A DNA stretch of 64,000 nt, taken from NCBI RefSeq assembly GCF_000013045.1, contig NC_007677.1:1426001-1490000 (forward strand), given 5' to 3'. The notes below the pieces were generated by a model that worked only from the letters and a program-made list of their open reading frames with translations, made no database searches and was not told the DNA's origin. A program made the position numbers and the translations under genes. The stretch is from Salinibacter ruber DSM 13855 (GTDB lineage Bacteria; Bacteroidota; Rhodothermia; Rhodothermales; Salinibacteraceae). Below, piece after piece: positions 25,652 through 33,841 of the stretch (positions are counted from its first letter, which is position 1; each line of letters opens with the position of its first letter).

Positions 25652-26353
25652 GTGATTCTTCTCGCCCTCGAAACCGCAACTTCCACCTGTGGCGTGGCCG
25701 TCCTGGACGACGACACGGTGGTTGCGGAGGCCCATCTCCGTCGCCCCCGCGTGCACGCTGAGCGCCTGACCCCGCTGGTCGAAGATGTGCTCGACCACGC
25801 CGACGCGACGCCGGCGGCCCTGGATGCCGTGGCCGCATCGATGGGGCCGGGGTCGTACACGGGCCTCCGCATCGGGGTGAGCACGGCAAAGGGATGGGCG
25901 CTGTCCACCGACGCGGCGTTCGTGGGGGTGCCAACGCTGGCGGCGTACGCCGCCCAGCTGCGTCCGGTCGCCGCGCCCGGAGACGTGGTGTGCGCACTGC
26001 TCGACGCCCGCCGGGACGAGGTGTACGCCGGGGCGTACCGGCGAACGACGGACGGACTGGACGAGCACGCGTCCCCGACGGCGCTTCCGGTCGACGATCT
26101 GCCCGGCTGGGTGGGGACGGTGGACGGGCGGCTGTGGCTCGTCGGAGACGGGGCGCCGAAGAGTCGGGCGGCTCTCGGCGACGCGTTCACGTGCACACTG
26201 ATTCCCGCCGACGAGAGGCCCCCGTCAGCGGGGTGGGTGGCCCGCTGCGGCCGCCGGCAGCTTGCAATGCACGGCCCCGACGACATGGCGACGGTCGAAC
26301 CGTTGTACGTGAAAGACGTGCATGCCACTCCGGCGCCATCCCCCTTCGACTGA
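25652..26353 (+). CDS. tsaB: tRNA threonylcarbamoyladenosine protein TsaB
   Basis: A 233-residue member of the TsaB/YeaZ family, the scaffold partner of TsaD and TsaE in making t6A at position 37 of ANN-decoding tRNAs. N-terminal ILLALETATSTCGVAVLDDD is the ASKHA strand-turn-strand; HAERLTPLVEDVL and SMGPGSYTGLRIGVSTAKGWAL are the diagnostic family segments. It lacks the metal-binding histidines of TsaD, as expected. The start is GTG at 25652, which gives the normal N-terminus. It follows the SDR gene by 42 bases on the same strand and precedes accD by 113. Confidence 0.93.
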   Translation: MILLALETATSTCGVAVLDDDTVVAEAHLRRPRVHAERLTPLVEDVLDHADATPAALDAVAASMGPGSYTGLRIGVSTAKGWALSTDAAFVGVPTLAAYAAQLRPVAAPGDVVCALLDARRDEVYAGAYRRTTDGLDEHASPTALPVDDLPGWVGTVDGRLWLVGDGAPKSRAALGDAFTCTLIPADERPPSAGWVARCGRRQLAMHGPDDMATVEPLYVKDVHATPAPSPFD

Positions 26354-26466
26354 GCTTCGTTTGGACTTTACGGGCGGCGTTTCTGATTTTCTGCTAGGGC
26401 GATCCCCGTCCCTGGGGCCCCTGCTGGTTCGCACACGATTCTTCGTACTCGTCTTTTCCCTCTGTT

Positions 26467-27315
26467 ATGCCCCCCTGGTTTCGGCGCGAGAAGGCCGGCA
26501 TCCGCACCACCCGCGAAGAACAGAATGAAATGCCGGAGGGGCAGTGGGTGAAGTGCCCGGAGACCGGCGAAATCACCAACCGGCGCGAACTGGAAGAGAA
26601 CCTGCTCGTCTTTCCCGGGTCGGGGTACCACTTCGGGATGGACAGCCACCAGTACTTCGGCTTCCTGTTTGACGACGGCGACTACGACCTGCACGACACC
26701 GATCTCCGCTCGGTGGACGCCCTCAATTTTGAGGACCGCAAGCCCTACAGCCAGCGGCTGGAGAGTGCCGTGGAGGAGACGGGCCAAAACGAGGCCGTTC
26801 AGGCGGCCACCGGCTCCGTTGGAGGACATCCCGTGTCGATGGCGGGCATGGACTTTAGCTTCATTGGGGGATCGATGGGGTCGGTCGTTGGGGAAACTGT
26901 GGCCCGGGCGATCAAGCGCGCCTACACGGAGGGCATGCCGCTTATCACCATTGCCCAGAGCGGCGGGGCCCGCATGATGGAGGGGGCCCTCAGCCTCATG
27001 CAGATGGCCAAGACGAGTGCGCACCTTACCCGACTCGACGAGGCGGGGCTGCCGTTCATCTCCATCCTAACGCACCCCACCACGGGTGGCGTCACGGCCT
27101 CCTTCGCGATGCTCGGGGACATCCACATCGCCGAGCCGGACGCGCTGATCGGGTTTGCCGGGCCGCGGGTGATCCGTGAGACGATTGGGTCCGACCTGCC
27201 GGAGGGGTTCCAGAAGTCGGAGTTTTTGCAGGAGCACGGGTTCGTCGACATGATCGTGGACCGGCGTCGCCTCCGCCGTCGCATCATCCGGCTGCTCAAC
27301 CTCCTGATGGAGTAG
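26467..27315 (+). CDS. accD: Acetyl-CoA carboxylase carboxyltransferase subunit beta
   Basis: A 282-residue beta subunit of the carboxyltransferase that moves CO2 from biotin to acetyl-CoA, forming malonyl-CoA with AccA. The core is clear: MDFSFIGGSMGSVVGE, SGGARMMEGALSLMQMAKTSA, HPTTGGVTASFAMLGD, GFAGPRVIRETI and FQKSEFLQEHGFVDMIV. The N-terminal region that in E. coli is a four-cysteine zinc ribbon reads WVKCPETGEITN...LVFPGSGYHF, keeping only one of the four cysteines, so zinc binding is lost. This cysteine-poor form is, to my knowledge, common in Bacteroidota. Upstream tsaB is on the same strand. accA is not in the window. Confidence 0.95.
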   Translation: MPPWFRREKAGIRTTREEQNEMPEGQWVKCPETGEITNRRELEENLLVFPGSGYHFGMDSHQYFGFLFDDGDYDLHDTDLRSVDALNFEDRKPYSQRLESAVEETGQNEAVQAATGSVGGHPVSMAGMDFSFIGGSMGSVVGETVARAIKRAYTEGMPLITIAQSGGARMMEGALSLMQMAKTSAHLTRLDEAGLPFISILTHPTTGGVTASFAMLGDIHIAEPDALIGFAGPRVIRETIGSDLPEGFQKSEFLQEHGFVDMIVDRRRLRRRIIRLLNLLME

Positions 27316-27663
27316 GCTGACCCCTCTATTTTCGCTCCGTCTCGGTGCCGGCCTCCGCTCGTCGAGACCATCCCTTTATTTTTTGCGCGGCGAAACGTTA
27401 TCCTTCCCGACGGGCAGAGAAGATTGGTCGGGTCCCGTTCCGAGCCGCTACCTCCTGACTGGGAGGCCCTCTGCGTTGGGGGCCGGACATCAGGCCGTGG
27501 CCGGAACGTGAAAGGCCTTCCAGAGCGCCCAGGTCTCATTACGAGGGTGTGAAGAATACCTGGTGGCATCTCCGAAACCCCATCGACGGAGATGGCTATG
27601 ATGAGATGTCGTCTAGTCTTGACTCTCGCTTCGTACTTTCCGCGGATACCTCCTTCGATCCTC
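27316..27663. other. Intergenic region after accD (348 bp)
   Basis: No gene is supported. The segment presumably holds the promoter of the secreted propeller cluster that follows. A self-complementary GAAAGGCCTTCC at 27510-27521 and a GGGAGGCCC stem near 27459 are the only structures noted. No riboswitch consensus and no strong terminator are visible. Confidence 0.5.
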
Positions 27664-30054
27664 ATGAAACGAATATCGCTCCTCCTCAGCATCGCACTTT
27701 GTCTCGTGGTCTGGGGCCTCCCCGCTTCGGCCCAGACGACGCCCACCGGCTCGGCCGTTCAGATGAACGGCTTTAGCCGTGCCCTCGATGTGGAGGGCAA
27801 CCGGGTGTTCGTGGGAGAATCGCAGAATATCCACACTCCCGGGCGGGTGTACGTTTACGAAGACGAAATGGACGGCTGGACGGAAGCCGCCTACTTCGAG
27901 GCGACCGACGGTGAAGTCGGCGACAGCTTTGGCTCGGCCCTCGACGCGGCGGGCGATCAGGTCGTCGTGGGGGCCCCGTCGGCCAACGCCGCCTACGTGT
28001 TTGAACCGGGCGCGGACGGATGGGCCCAGAGCGCTCGCCTGACGGCTGCCGACAGCACCTCGGACTTCGGGCAGAGCGTGGTGCTGGACGGCGATCGGCT
28101 CTTCGTCGGTACCTCCGCGACCGTGTCGATGACGGAGGGGGACACGCTGACGACCGGTGCCGTCCACGTCTTCGAGCGGCAGGACGGGACTTGGCAGCAG
28201 ACCGAGACGCTCCGGAGCGAGAAGGTGGGGGCGGACGCAGGGTTCGCGAGTGCCCTGCTCACGTCCGGGGATCACCTGCTCGCCACGGCGCCGCAGCACG
28301 AGGGAGGGGCCGTCGTGGCCTTCCACCAGGGCACCGACGGCTGGACGGAGCTCCAGACGGTCACGCCCGGTGAGCTCAGCAGCAACGCCCGATTTGGCAC
28401 GGCGATCGAGGCTGTCGGGGATCAGGTGCTCGTCGGCGCCCCACGGGCCTACGACGCAACGGGGCTGGCGTACACCCTCTCGTTCGATGCGGAGGCGGAG
28501 AGCTGGTCCGTCGACGGACGGCTTCTTCCGTTCGACGGTGCATCCCGTCACCTCTTCGGGGCGGCCTTTGCCTACAACGGCACGGACCTGTGGGTCGGGG
28601 CGCCGGGCGCGTCGGACCGGAGCGGGGCCCTCTACCGCTACGGACACAACGAGGGGGCCTGGACCGGCGTCACGCGGATGACGCACCCCGGGACGGAATC
28701 TGGCAATGGACTGGGGGCCACGCTCGCAGGCAATGAGGATGTGCTCGCGACGGGGCTGCCGGGGGACGACCACGGAGCCGGCACGATGGGGCTCTATTCC
28801 ATCGCGTCCGGCGAGTGGACCCGAACAACCCCCATTGCCCCCTCAACCGGACAGGCCCTCAGTGCCATGACGGGCGAGGAGCGAGACTGCGCGGACGGCA
28901 GCGTCGCCCAGTTCTCCTGTGAGAACGTTGACATGAAGTCCTTCCTTCCCATCGACAACATCGGGGGCGAGCGCGGGATCGACCTGAACGACATCTGGGG
29001 CTGGACCGACCCGGAGACGGGCACGGAGTACGCCCTCGTAGGCCGGACCGACGGAACGGCCTTCGTGGACGTGAGCGACCCCACAAACCCACAGTACGTC
29101 GGCGAGCTTCCGCTCACGGATGGGGCGCGCGTGAACTCCTGGCGCGACATCAAAGTCTACGACAACCATGCGTTCGTGGTGGCGGACAATGCCGGGGATC
29201 ATGGCATGCAGGTCTTCGATCTGACCCGTCTCCGCGACGTGGACGCCGACCAGATGCCCGTGACCTTCGACCACGACACCCTCTACGACCAGGTCAACAG
29301 CGTCCATAACGTGGTCATCAACAAGCAGACGGGCTACGCCTACGCCGTGGGCAGTAGCGGCGGCGGCAAGACCTGTGGCGGCGGGCTCCACATGATCAAC
29401 ATTCAGGACCCGCTCAACCCCACCTTTGAGGGCTGCTTCTCCGACCCCTCCACGGGCCGCTCCGGCACCGGCTATAGCCACGATGCCCAGTGCGTCGTCT
29501 ACGAAGGCCCGGATCCCGAGTATCAGGGCCGCGAGATCTGCGTCGGCTCCAACGAGACGGCGATCAGCGTCGCGGACGTGACGAACAAAGATGATCCGAA
29601 GGCCATCTCGACGGCCTCGTACCCGGACTACGGCTACGTCCACCAGGGCTGGTTTGACGAACAGCAGCGCTACTTCTACCAGAACGACGAGCTGGATGAG
29701 GCGCAGGGCAAGGCGAGCCAGACCCGGACGCTGGTGTGGGACATGAAGGACCTTGACAACCCGAAGCTCGTCAACCAGCTCATGCTTCCTGAGGAGTCGA
29801 TCGACCACAACCTGTATGTGAAGGGATCGACGATGTACCAGTCCAACTACAAGAGCGGGCTGCGCATCCTCGACATCAGCGACCGCGAAAACCCGGAAGA
29901 GGTGGCCCACTTCGACACGCAGCCGTACGACGAAAACGGAACGGGCTTTCAGGGCTCCTGGAGCAACTACCCGTACTTCGAAAGCGGCATCATCATCGTG
30001 TCGAGCATTGGTGAAGGCCTGTTCGTGCTGGAGGAATCAAAGCAGGAGCTCTAG
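27664..30054 (+). CDS. Secreted choice-of-anchor-B type protein with LVIVD and FG-GAP-like repeats
   Basis: A 796-residue exported protein. From ATG 27664 there is a strong signal peptide (MKRISLLLSIALCLVVWGLPASA). Residues about 25-360 consist of repeated units of the type D-x-V-x-V-G-A-P...A-Y-V-F/V-Y, as in integrin-like FG-GAP propellers. The C-terminal half (from about 400) matches the choice-of-anchor B family: IDLNDIWGWTDPETGTEYALVGRTDGTAFVDVSDPTNPQYVGEL, the SHDAQCVVYEG segment, and YKSGLRILDISDRENPEEVAHFD. The family is extracellular and of unknown function. No C-terminal sorting tail is obvious: it ends with a charged helix. The start at 27592 was rejected because it places 24 extra residues before the signal. 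Two more secreted propeller-type genes follow in the same direction. Confidence 0.82.
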   Translation: MKRISLLLSIALCLVVWGLPASAQTTPTGSAVQMNGFSRALDVEGNRVFVGESQNIHTPGRVYVYEDEMDGWTEAAYFEATDGEVGDSFGSALDAAGDQVVVGAPSANAAYVFEPGADGWAQSARLTAADSTSDFGQSVVLDGDRLFVGTSATVSMTEGDTLTTGAVHVFERQDGTWQQTETLRSEKVGADAGFASALLTSGDHLLATAPQHEGGAVVAFHQGTDGWTELQTVTPGELSSNARFGTAIEAVGDQVLVGAPRAYDATGLAYTLSFDAEAESWSVDGRLLPFDGASRHLFGAAFAYNGTDLWVGAPGASDRSGALYRYGHNEGAWTGVTRMTHPGTESGNGLGATLAGNEDVLATGLPGDDHGAGTMGLYSIASGEWTRTTPIAPSTGQALSAMTGEERDCADGSVAQFSCENVDMKSFLPIDNIGGERGIDLNDIWGWTDPETGTEYALVGRTDGTAFVDVSDPTNPQYVGELPLTDGARVNSWRDIKVYDNHAFVVADNAGDHGMQVFDLTRLRDVDADQMPVTFDHDTLYDQVNSVHNVVINKQTGYAYAVGSSGGGKTCGGGLHMINIQDPLNPTFEGCFSDPSTGRSGTGYSHDAQCVVYEGPDPEYQGREICVGSNETAISVADVTNKDDPKAISTASYPDYGYVHQGWFDEQQRYFYQNDELDEAQGKASQTRTLVWDMKDLDNPKLVNQLMLPEESIDHNLYVKGSTMYQSNYKSGLRILDISDRENPEEVAHFDTQPYDENGTGFQGSWSNYPYFESGIIIVSSIGEGLFVLEESKQEL

Positions 30055-30141
30055 AACAGGGTATCGGGGGCCCCGCCGAGGGCATCGTCCGCGTGGTCCC
30101 ACTGGTTTGATTCTCCTGAACCAATATCCTCACGCATCATC

Positions 30142-31215
30142 ATGCGCCGTTTCCTTTCGGTTTTGATCGTCGGCATGCTCCTGTGCGCCACACTTCCGGC
30201 GTGGGGGCAGGCCTCAAGTCCGAAGCTGTACGTGTGCAATCAGGGCGAGGCCACCGTCTCGGTGATCGACATGGCGTCGATGGCCGTCGAGACGACCGTC
30301 GACCTCAAGGAACGCGGGTTCTCGGAGAACGCGAAGCCGCACCACGTCGTGGCCGAGCCCGACGGGAGCCACTGGTACGTGAGCCTGATCGGGGCGAACA
30401 CGATCCTCAAGATGAACCGGCAGAATGAGATCGTCGCGCGCCTTGACAACTTCGAGGTGCCGGGGCTTCTGGCCCTCGACCCGTCGAAGGATGTCCTGTA
30501 CGCGGGGCGCTCCATGAGTGCCGTAAACCCGCCGAAGAGTCTGGGCATGATTGAACGGTCCGACATGGAGATCATGGAACGGGTCGGGACGTTTTTTCCG
30601 CGTCCCCATCCCCTGGCCGTGACGCCGAACGGGGAGCACGCCTTCATCGCGAGCCTGGGCACCAACCAGCTGATGGGCATTGACACGGACACGCGCGAGA
30701 CGCAGCTGACGCGGCTGGAGGGGACGACCCAGACCCCGGTCCAGTTTGCGGCGACGGCCGACGGGTCGACCCTCATTGCCGGGGGGCAGAAGACGGGTCA
30801 ACTTCTCGTGTTCGACGCCAGTGAGGCCCCAGCCCTGTCTGTGACCGACACCCTTGCGGTGGGAAGCCAGCCGTGGCATCCCGTCATCGGTCGCCAAAGC
30901 GGTCTGGCCTACGTCCCGAACAAGATGTCGAACTCCATCAGTGTGGTGGACGTCGACAACGCGTCGGTGCAGGCCACCATTCGGGGGGACGGCCTCGCCC
31001 AGCCCCACGGCACGGTCCTCTCGGCCGACGGGCAGCATCTCTTCGTGTCGAACAACAACCGCGAGGGCACCTACGAGCCCCGTGGAGACAATCCCGAGGC
31101 CGGAACGGTGACGGTGATCGACACGCGGACCAACGAGATCGTGAAGGTGATCGAAGTGGGGACCTATCCCACCGGGGTGGGCACCTTTGGCGGGGCGCAG
31201 CCCACTGGCTCCTAG
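30142..31215 (+). CDS. Secreted YncE-like seven-bladed beta-propeller protein
   Basis: A 357-residue exported protein with signal peptide MRRFLSVLIVGMLLCATLPAWG. The mature part is made of about seven units of the type KLYVCNQGEATVSVIDMASM...PHHVVAEPDGSHWYVSLIGANTILKM, the pattern of the 40-residue YVTN/YncE beta-propeller family. Conserved HPLAVTPNGEHAFIASLGTNQLMGID and QPWHPVIGRQSGLAYVPNKMSNSISVVDVD repeats follow. Such proteins bind surfaces, nucleic acids or metals in other organisms; no active site is visible. The gene lies 87 bases after the choice-of-anchor-B gene and 51 before the FG-GAP lipoprotein gene, suggesting one operon. Confidence 0.82.
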   Translation: MRRFLSVLIVGMLLCATLPAWGQASSPKLYVCNQGEATVSVIDMASMAVETTVDLKERGFSENAKPHHVVAEPDGSHWYVSLIGANTILKMNRQNEIVARLDNFEVPGLLALDPSKDVLYAGRSMSAVNPPKSLGMIERSDMEIMERVGTFFPRPHPLAVTPNGEHAFIASLGTNQLMGIDTDTRETQLTRLEGTTQTPVQFAATADGSTLIAGGQKTGQLLVFDASEAPALSVTDTLAVGSQPWHPVIGRQSGLAYVPNKMSNSISVVDVDNASVQATIRGDGLAQPHGTVLSADGQHLFVSNNNREGTYEPRGDNPEAGTVTVIDTRTNEIVKVIEVGTYPTGVGTFGGAQPTGS

Positions 31216-31266
31216 CGGCCGGTCGAATCCTCGTGCTCCGCTGATGTGACCGCTCCTTCAGTTTTG

Positions 31267-33105
31267 ATGCCACGCATTCGCGCCTTCCTCGTCGGCCTCG
31301 TCGGGATCGTCCTGGTGGGCTGTGCCGGGTCCTCGCAATCGGTGTCTCCGGATGCCTCGTCGGCCTCGTTTCCGGACGACTACCAGCGCGTGGTGGCGCC
31401 GTCCATTGAGGTCGCCGACACCGACGGCGCCCTCATTCCGAACCCGTTCTACGGCGGCTTCAACGCGCCGCGCCCCCAGTTTGTGGACATTGACGGGGAC
31501 GAGGACTCGGATCTCTTTGTCCAGGAGCGTCCCGGCCAGCTCGCGTTTTTCGAGCACGTCACCGAGGGGGACTCGTCGCGCCTCGTGTGGCGTACGGACC
31601 ACTACCGGGACCTGCAGATCGGCGAATGGTACCGGTTTGCGGATCTTGACCAGGACGGGGTGCCCGATCTGCTCACGGAAGAGCCGTACAGCCATCTCCG
31701 CGCCTACCGGAACGTCGGCTCGGCCACGGCGCCGACGTTTGAGCTGTACGCCGACACGTTGCGGACCGTGGAGGGGGAGCCCATCTTCTCGGACCGTCAG
31801 AACATCCCGAACGTCACGGACCTTGGCTGCAACGGCCGGCTGGATCTCTTTCTGGGGCGGCTCGACGGGACCATCACCCGCTACGAGTCGGTCGACGGGA
31901 CGAACGGCATGCCCCAGTTCGCCCACGTGACGGACGAGTTTGAGGGCATTAAGATTGTCGGGGGGACGGGCCAGAAGGGGCCGTCGCTTCACGGGGCCAA
32001 CACCCTCACCTTTGCGGACGTGGACGACGACGGCGACTCCGACTTGTTCTGGGGCGACTTCTTCGAGCCTGGACTGCTCCTCATCGAGAACACGGGGACC
32101 TGCGGCAACCCCGTTCTCAGTGGACAGCCGGAGCGCTTTCCGTCGTCGAATCCGCTTTTGACCAGCGGGTATAACGCCCCCGCTTTCACCGACTGGTCCG
32201 GCAATGGACGCCCCGACTTGTTCGTCGGGGTCCTCGGGGGATCGAGCGGGTCCAACAGCAGTCTCGCGGACAACTTCTACTTCTACGAGCACACGGCGGA
32301 CGGATATCAGCTCCGGACGCGCCAGTTTGTCGGGGGGATCGACGTGGGGAGCGAGAGCACCGTCGCCCTCGGGGACATTCAGGGAGACGGCCAGACCGAC
32401 GTGCTCGTGGCAAACAAAATCGACCCGACCCAGGGCGAGACTTCTCTGGTGTACCCGCTGACCCCCACCGGTGACAAGGGGCCCCCTCGCCTCCGGAAAC
32501 GTTCGCCCCTGGACTTGCCGGACGCGTACCGCTACGCCCCGGCCCTCGGCGACCTGAACGGCGACGGGGCCGACGACCTCATTCTCGGGACCTGGCAGGG
32601 CGCCCTCTCCTACCACGAGAACCAGGGCGACGGCACGTTCGACGCGGTCGACGGGGCCCTGGATGGCCTGTCGGGCGGGAGCAACGTCGTGCCGGCCCTG
32701 GGAGACGTGACGGGCAACGGCGCCCCGGATCTCGTACTGGGCACTGCGAGCGGGACCCTCACGCTCCACCGCAATACGGGGGGAGAGGCGTCCCCGAACT
32801 TTGCCTCGGAGGGCGTCACGCTCGCAGAGCTGAACGGACGGGCCGCCCCCACGCTCCACGACGTGACCGGCGATGGGCGGTTGGACCTGCTGGTCGGGAC
32901 GAAGACGGGACTGGTCCTGCTTCGGAACCAGGGCGGCACCGATGGCCTGGAGTTCGGGCCGCCCACCTCAGTTAACCTCGACGGCATTCCCCGAAATGCT
33001 ACGCCAGTCTGGGGGGACCTGGATGGGGATGGCAGAACGGACCTCGTCGTGGGCGGAAAGCGTGGTGGGCTCGTCCTCTTCCAGCCCTCGGCCGCCACGG
33101 AGTAG
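31267..33105 (+). CDS. FG-GAP/VCBS repeat lipoprotein
   Basis: A 612-residue envelope protein. The N-terminus MPRIRAFLVGLVGIVLVGCAG is a lipoprotein signal with cysteine at 19. Repeated calcium-binding-like units D-I-D-G-D-E-D-S-D-L-F, DLDQDGVPDLLTE, DVDDDGDSDLFWGDF, DLNGDGADDLILGT, DVTGNGAPDLVLGT, DVTGDGRLDLLVGT and DLDGDGRTDLVVGG are spaced 40-80 residues apart, i.e. FG-GAP/VCBS propeller blades, each with an acidic Asp-Gly-Asp loop. Function is unknown; surface binding of polysaccharide or divalent ions is plausible. It is the third and last gene of the same-strand cluster. The ATG at 31267 starts the signal; 31246 adds seven residues of no evident use. Confidence 0.82.
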   Translation: MPRIRAFLVGLVGIVLVGCAGSSQSVSPDASSASFPDDYQRVVAPSIEVADTDGALIPNPFYGGFNAPRPQFVDIDGDEDSDLFVQERPGQLAFFEHVTEGDSSRLVWRTDHYRDLQIGEWYRFADLDQDGVPDLLTEEPYSHLRAYRNVGSATAPTFELYADTLRTVEGEPIFSDRQNIPNVTDLGCNGRLDLFLGRLDGTITRYESVDGTNGMPQFAHVTDEFEGIKIVGGTGQKGPSLHGANTLTFADVDDDGDSDLFWGDFFEPGLLLIENTGTCGNPVLSGQPERFPSSNPLLTSGYNAPAFTDWSGNGRPDLFVGVLGGSSGSNSSLADNFYFYEHTADGYQLRTRQFVGGIDVGSESTVALGDIQGDGQTDVLVANKIDPTQGETSLVYPLTPTGDKGPPRLRKRSPLDLPDAYRYAPALGDLNGDGADDLILGTWQGALSYHENQGDGTFDAVDGALDGLSGGSNVVPALGDVTGNGAPDLVLGTASGTLTLHRNTGGEASPNFASEGVTLAELNGRAAPTLHDVTGDGRLDLLVGTKTGLVLLRNQGGTDGLEFGPPTSVNLDGIPRNATPVWGDLDGDGRTDLVVGGKRGGLVLFQPSAATE

Positions 33106-33131
33106 AGGGACTTGGGGCGCTCGTGCCGGGG

Positions 33132-33497
33132 TCACCATAGCCCCGTAAGCACATCCCCGAGTGAGGTCGACGAGGAGGTGCCGTCGTCCGGGTTGGACGC
33201 CCCTGCCTCGTCCAGTGCCTGATTCAAGGCGCGCAGGCCAGAGCGGAACTGGTTCGTAAGCCGCTCGCGCGTCTCCTCCGAAAGGGCCTCGTACGCCCCG
33301 TCCCGAAGGGCCTTCAGGGCGCGGCGGTGGTGCTTCCGGGCCCGTTGCAGTTCATCCTCGGGCCGGCCCCGCAACTGCTCGACCGCCTCCTCAAGACTCG
33401 ACGCGGGACGGTCGAGAGGCAGCTTGGCGGGCGAAAACGAGCCATCGGAATCGGGAGACGCCTCGTCAGACTGAGCGGACACCGTGGGTGCAAGCAT
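33132..33497 (-). CDS. Hypothetical helical protein
   Basis: A 121-residue protein if started at ATG 33497 (MLAPTVSAQSDEASPD). The frame is open up to 33599, but the extra residues are Cys/His-rich and unlike the rest, so the shorter form is preferred. The main body is Arg/Glu-rich and helical (SLEEAVEQLRGRPEDELQRARKHHRRALKALRDGAYEALSEETRERLTNQFRSGLRALNQALDEAG), then a Ser/Thr/Asp tail ending LGDVLTGLW. It resembles no family I recognise. It converges with the FG-GAP lipoprotein gene, 26 bases apart. A palindromic operator-like site lies about 100 bases upstream. Confidence 0.5.
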   Translation of the reverse strand: MLAPTVSAQSDEASPDSDGSFSPAKLPLDRPASSLEEAVEQLRGRPEDELQRARKHHRRALKALRDGAYEALSEETRERLTNQFRSGLRALNQALDEAGASNPDDGTSSSTSLGDVLTGLW

Positions 33498-33841
33498 ATT
33501 GGGCAGAGCGTAGCAATGAGCGACGTACCGACGGGCATGTGAACACGCGCCGGCCTGCCGACTCAGACCGACGCAGAATAGAGGTAGGCATTTTTTCAAT
33601 GTGGAACCGCTTCCAAATTAGGAGTGCGCCCACATCTTTTTGTCAGAAACCGGTCAAGATTCAGCGACGAGTTCTGGAATGTACGGTACACCTCCGTTGA
33701 ACCGCCTGTTGGGGACCCCGACTGGACCGTGACGTGGACGATGACGTCGGTGAAATTTCTGGGGGAACGGCCAAAACCCAACAGATGCGAGCGGATTCAA
33801 ACCCTTTGTGATTCTTCCCTGCAAACAACCGCGATGCGGAC
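33498..33841. other. Divergent intergenic region before uvrB (344 bp)
   Basis: No gene is supported. It contains the operator-like palindrome at 33602-33615 and an 11-base inverted repeat TGTACGGTACA at 33680-33690. The sequence is less GC-rich than coding DNA, consistent with promoters for uvrB and for the hypothetical gene on the other strand. Confidence 0.5.
33602..33615. promoter_or_regulatory. LacI-type operator-like palindrome before uvrB
   Basis: TGGAACCGCTTCCA is palindromic apart from one base pair and shares the GGAA-n-C-G-n-TTCC layout of the sites before ppsA and gltB. It lies 227 bases before the uvrB start and about 105 before the hypothetical gene on the minus strand. The core here is ACCGCT rather than AGCGCT, so it may be a weaker member of the set or a chance match. 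Confidence 0.35.

Noticed and set aside
27510-27521. Palindrome GAAAGGCCTTCC as a fourth LacI-type operator
   Set aside because: The central four bases are GGCC instead of GCGC; the outer bases match only partly and no target logic supports it.
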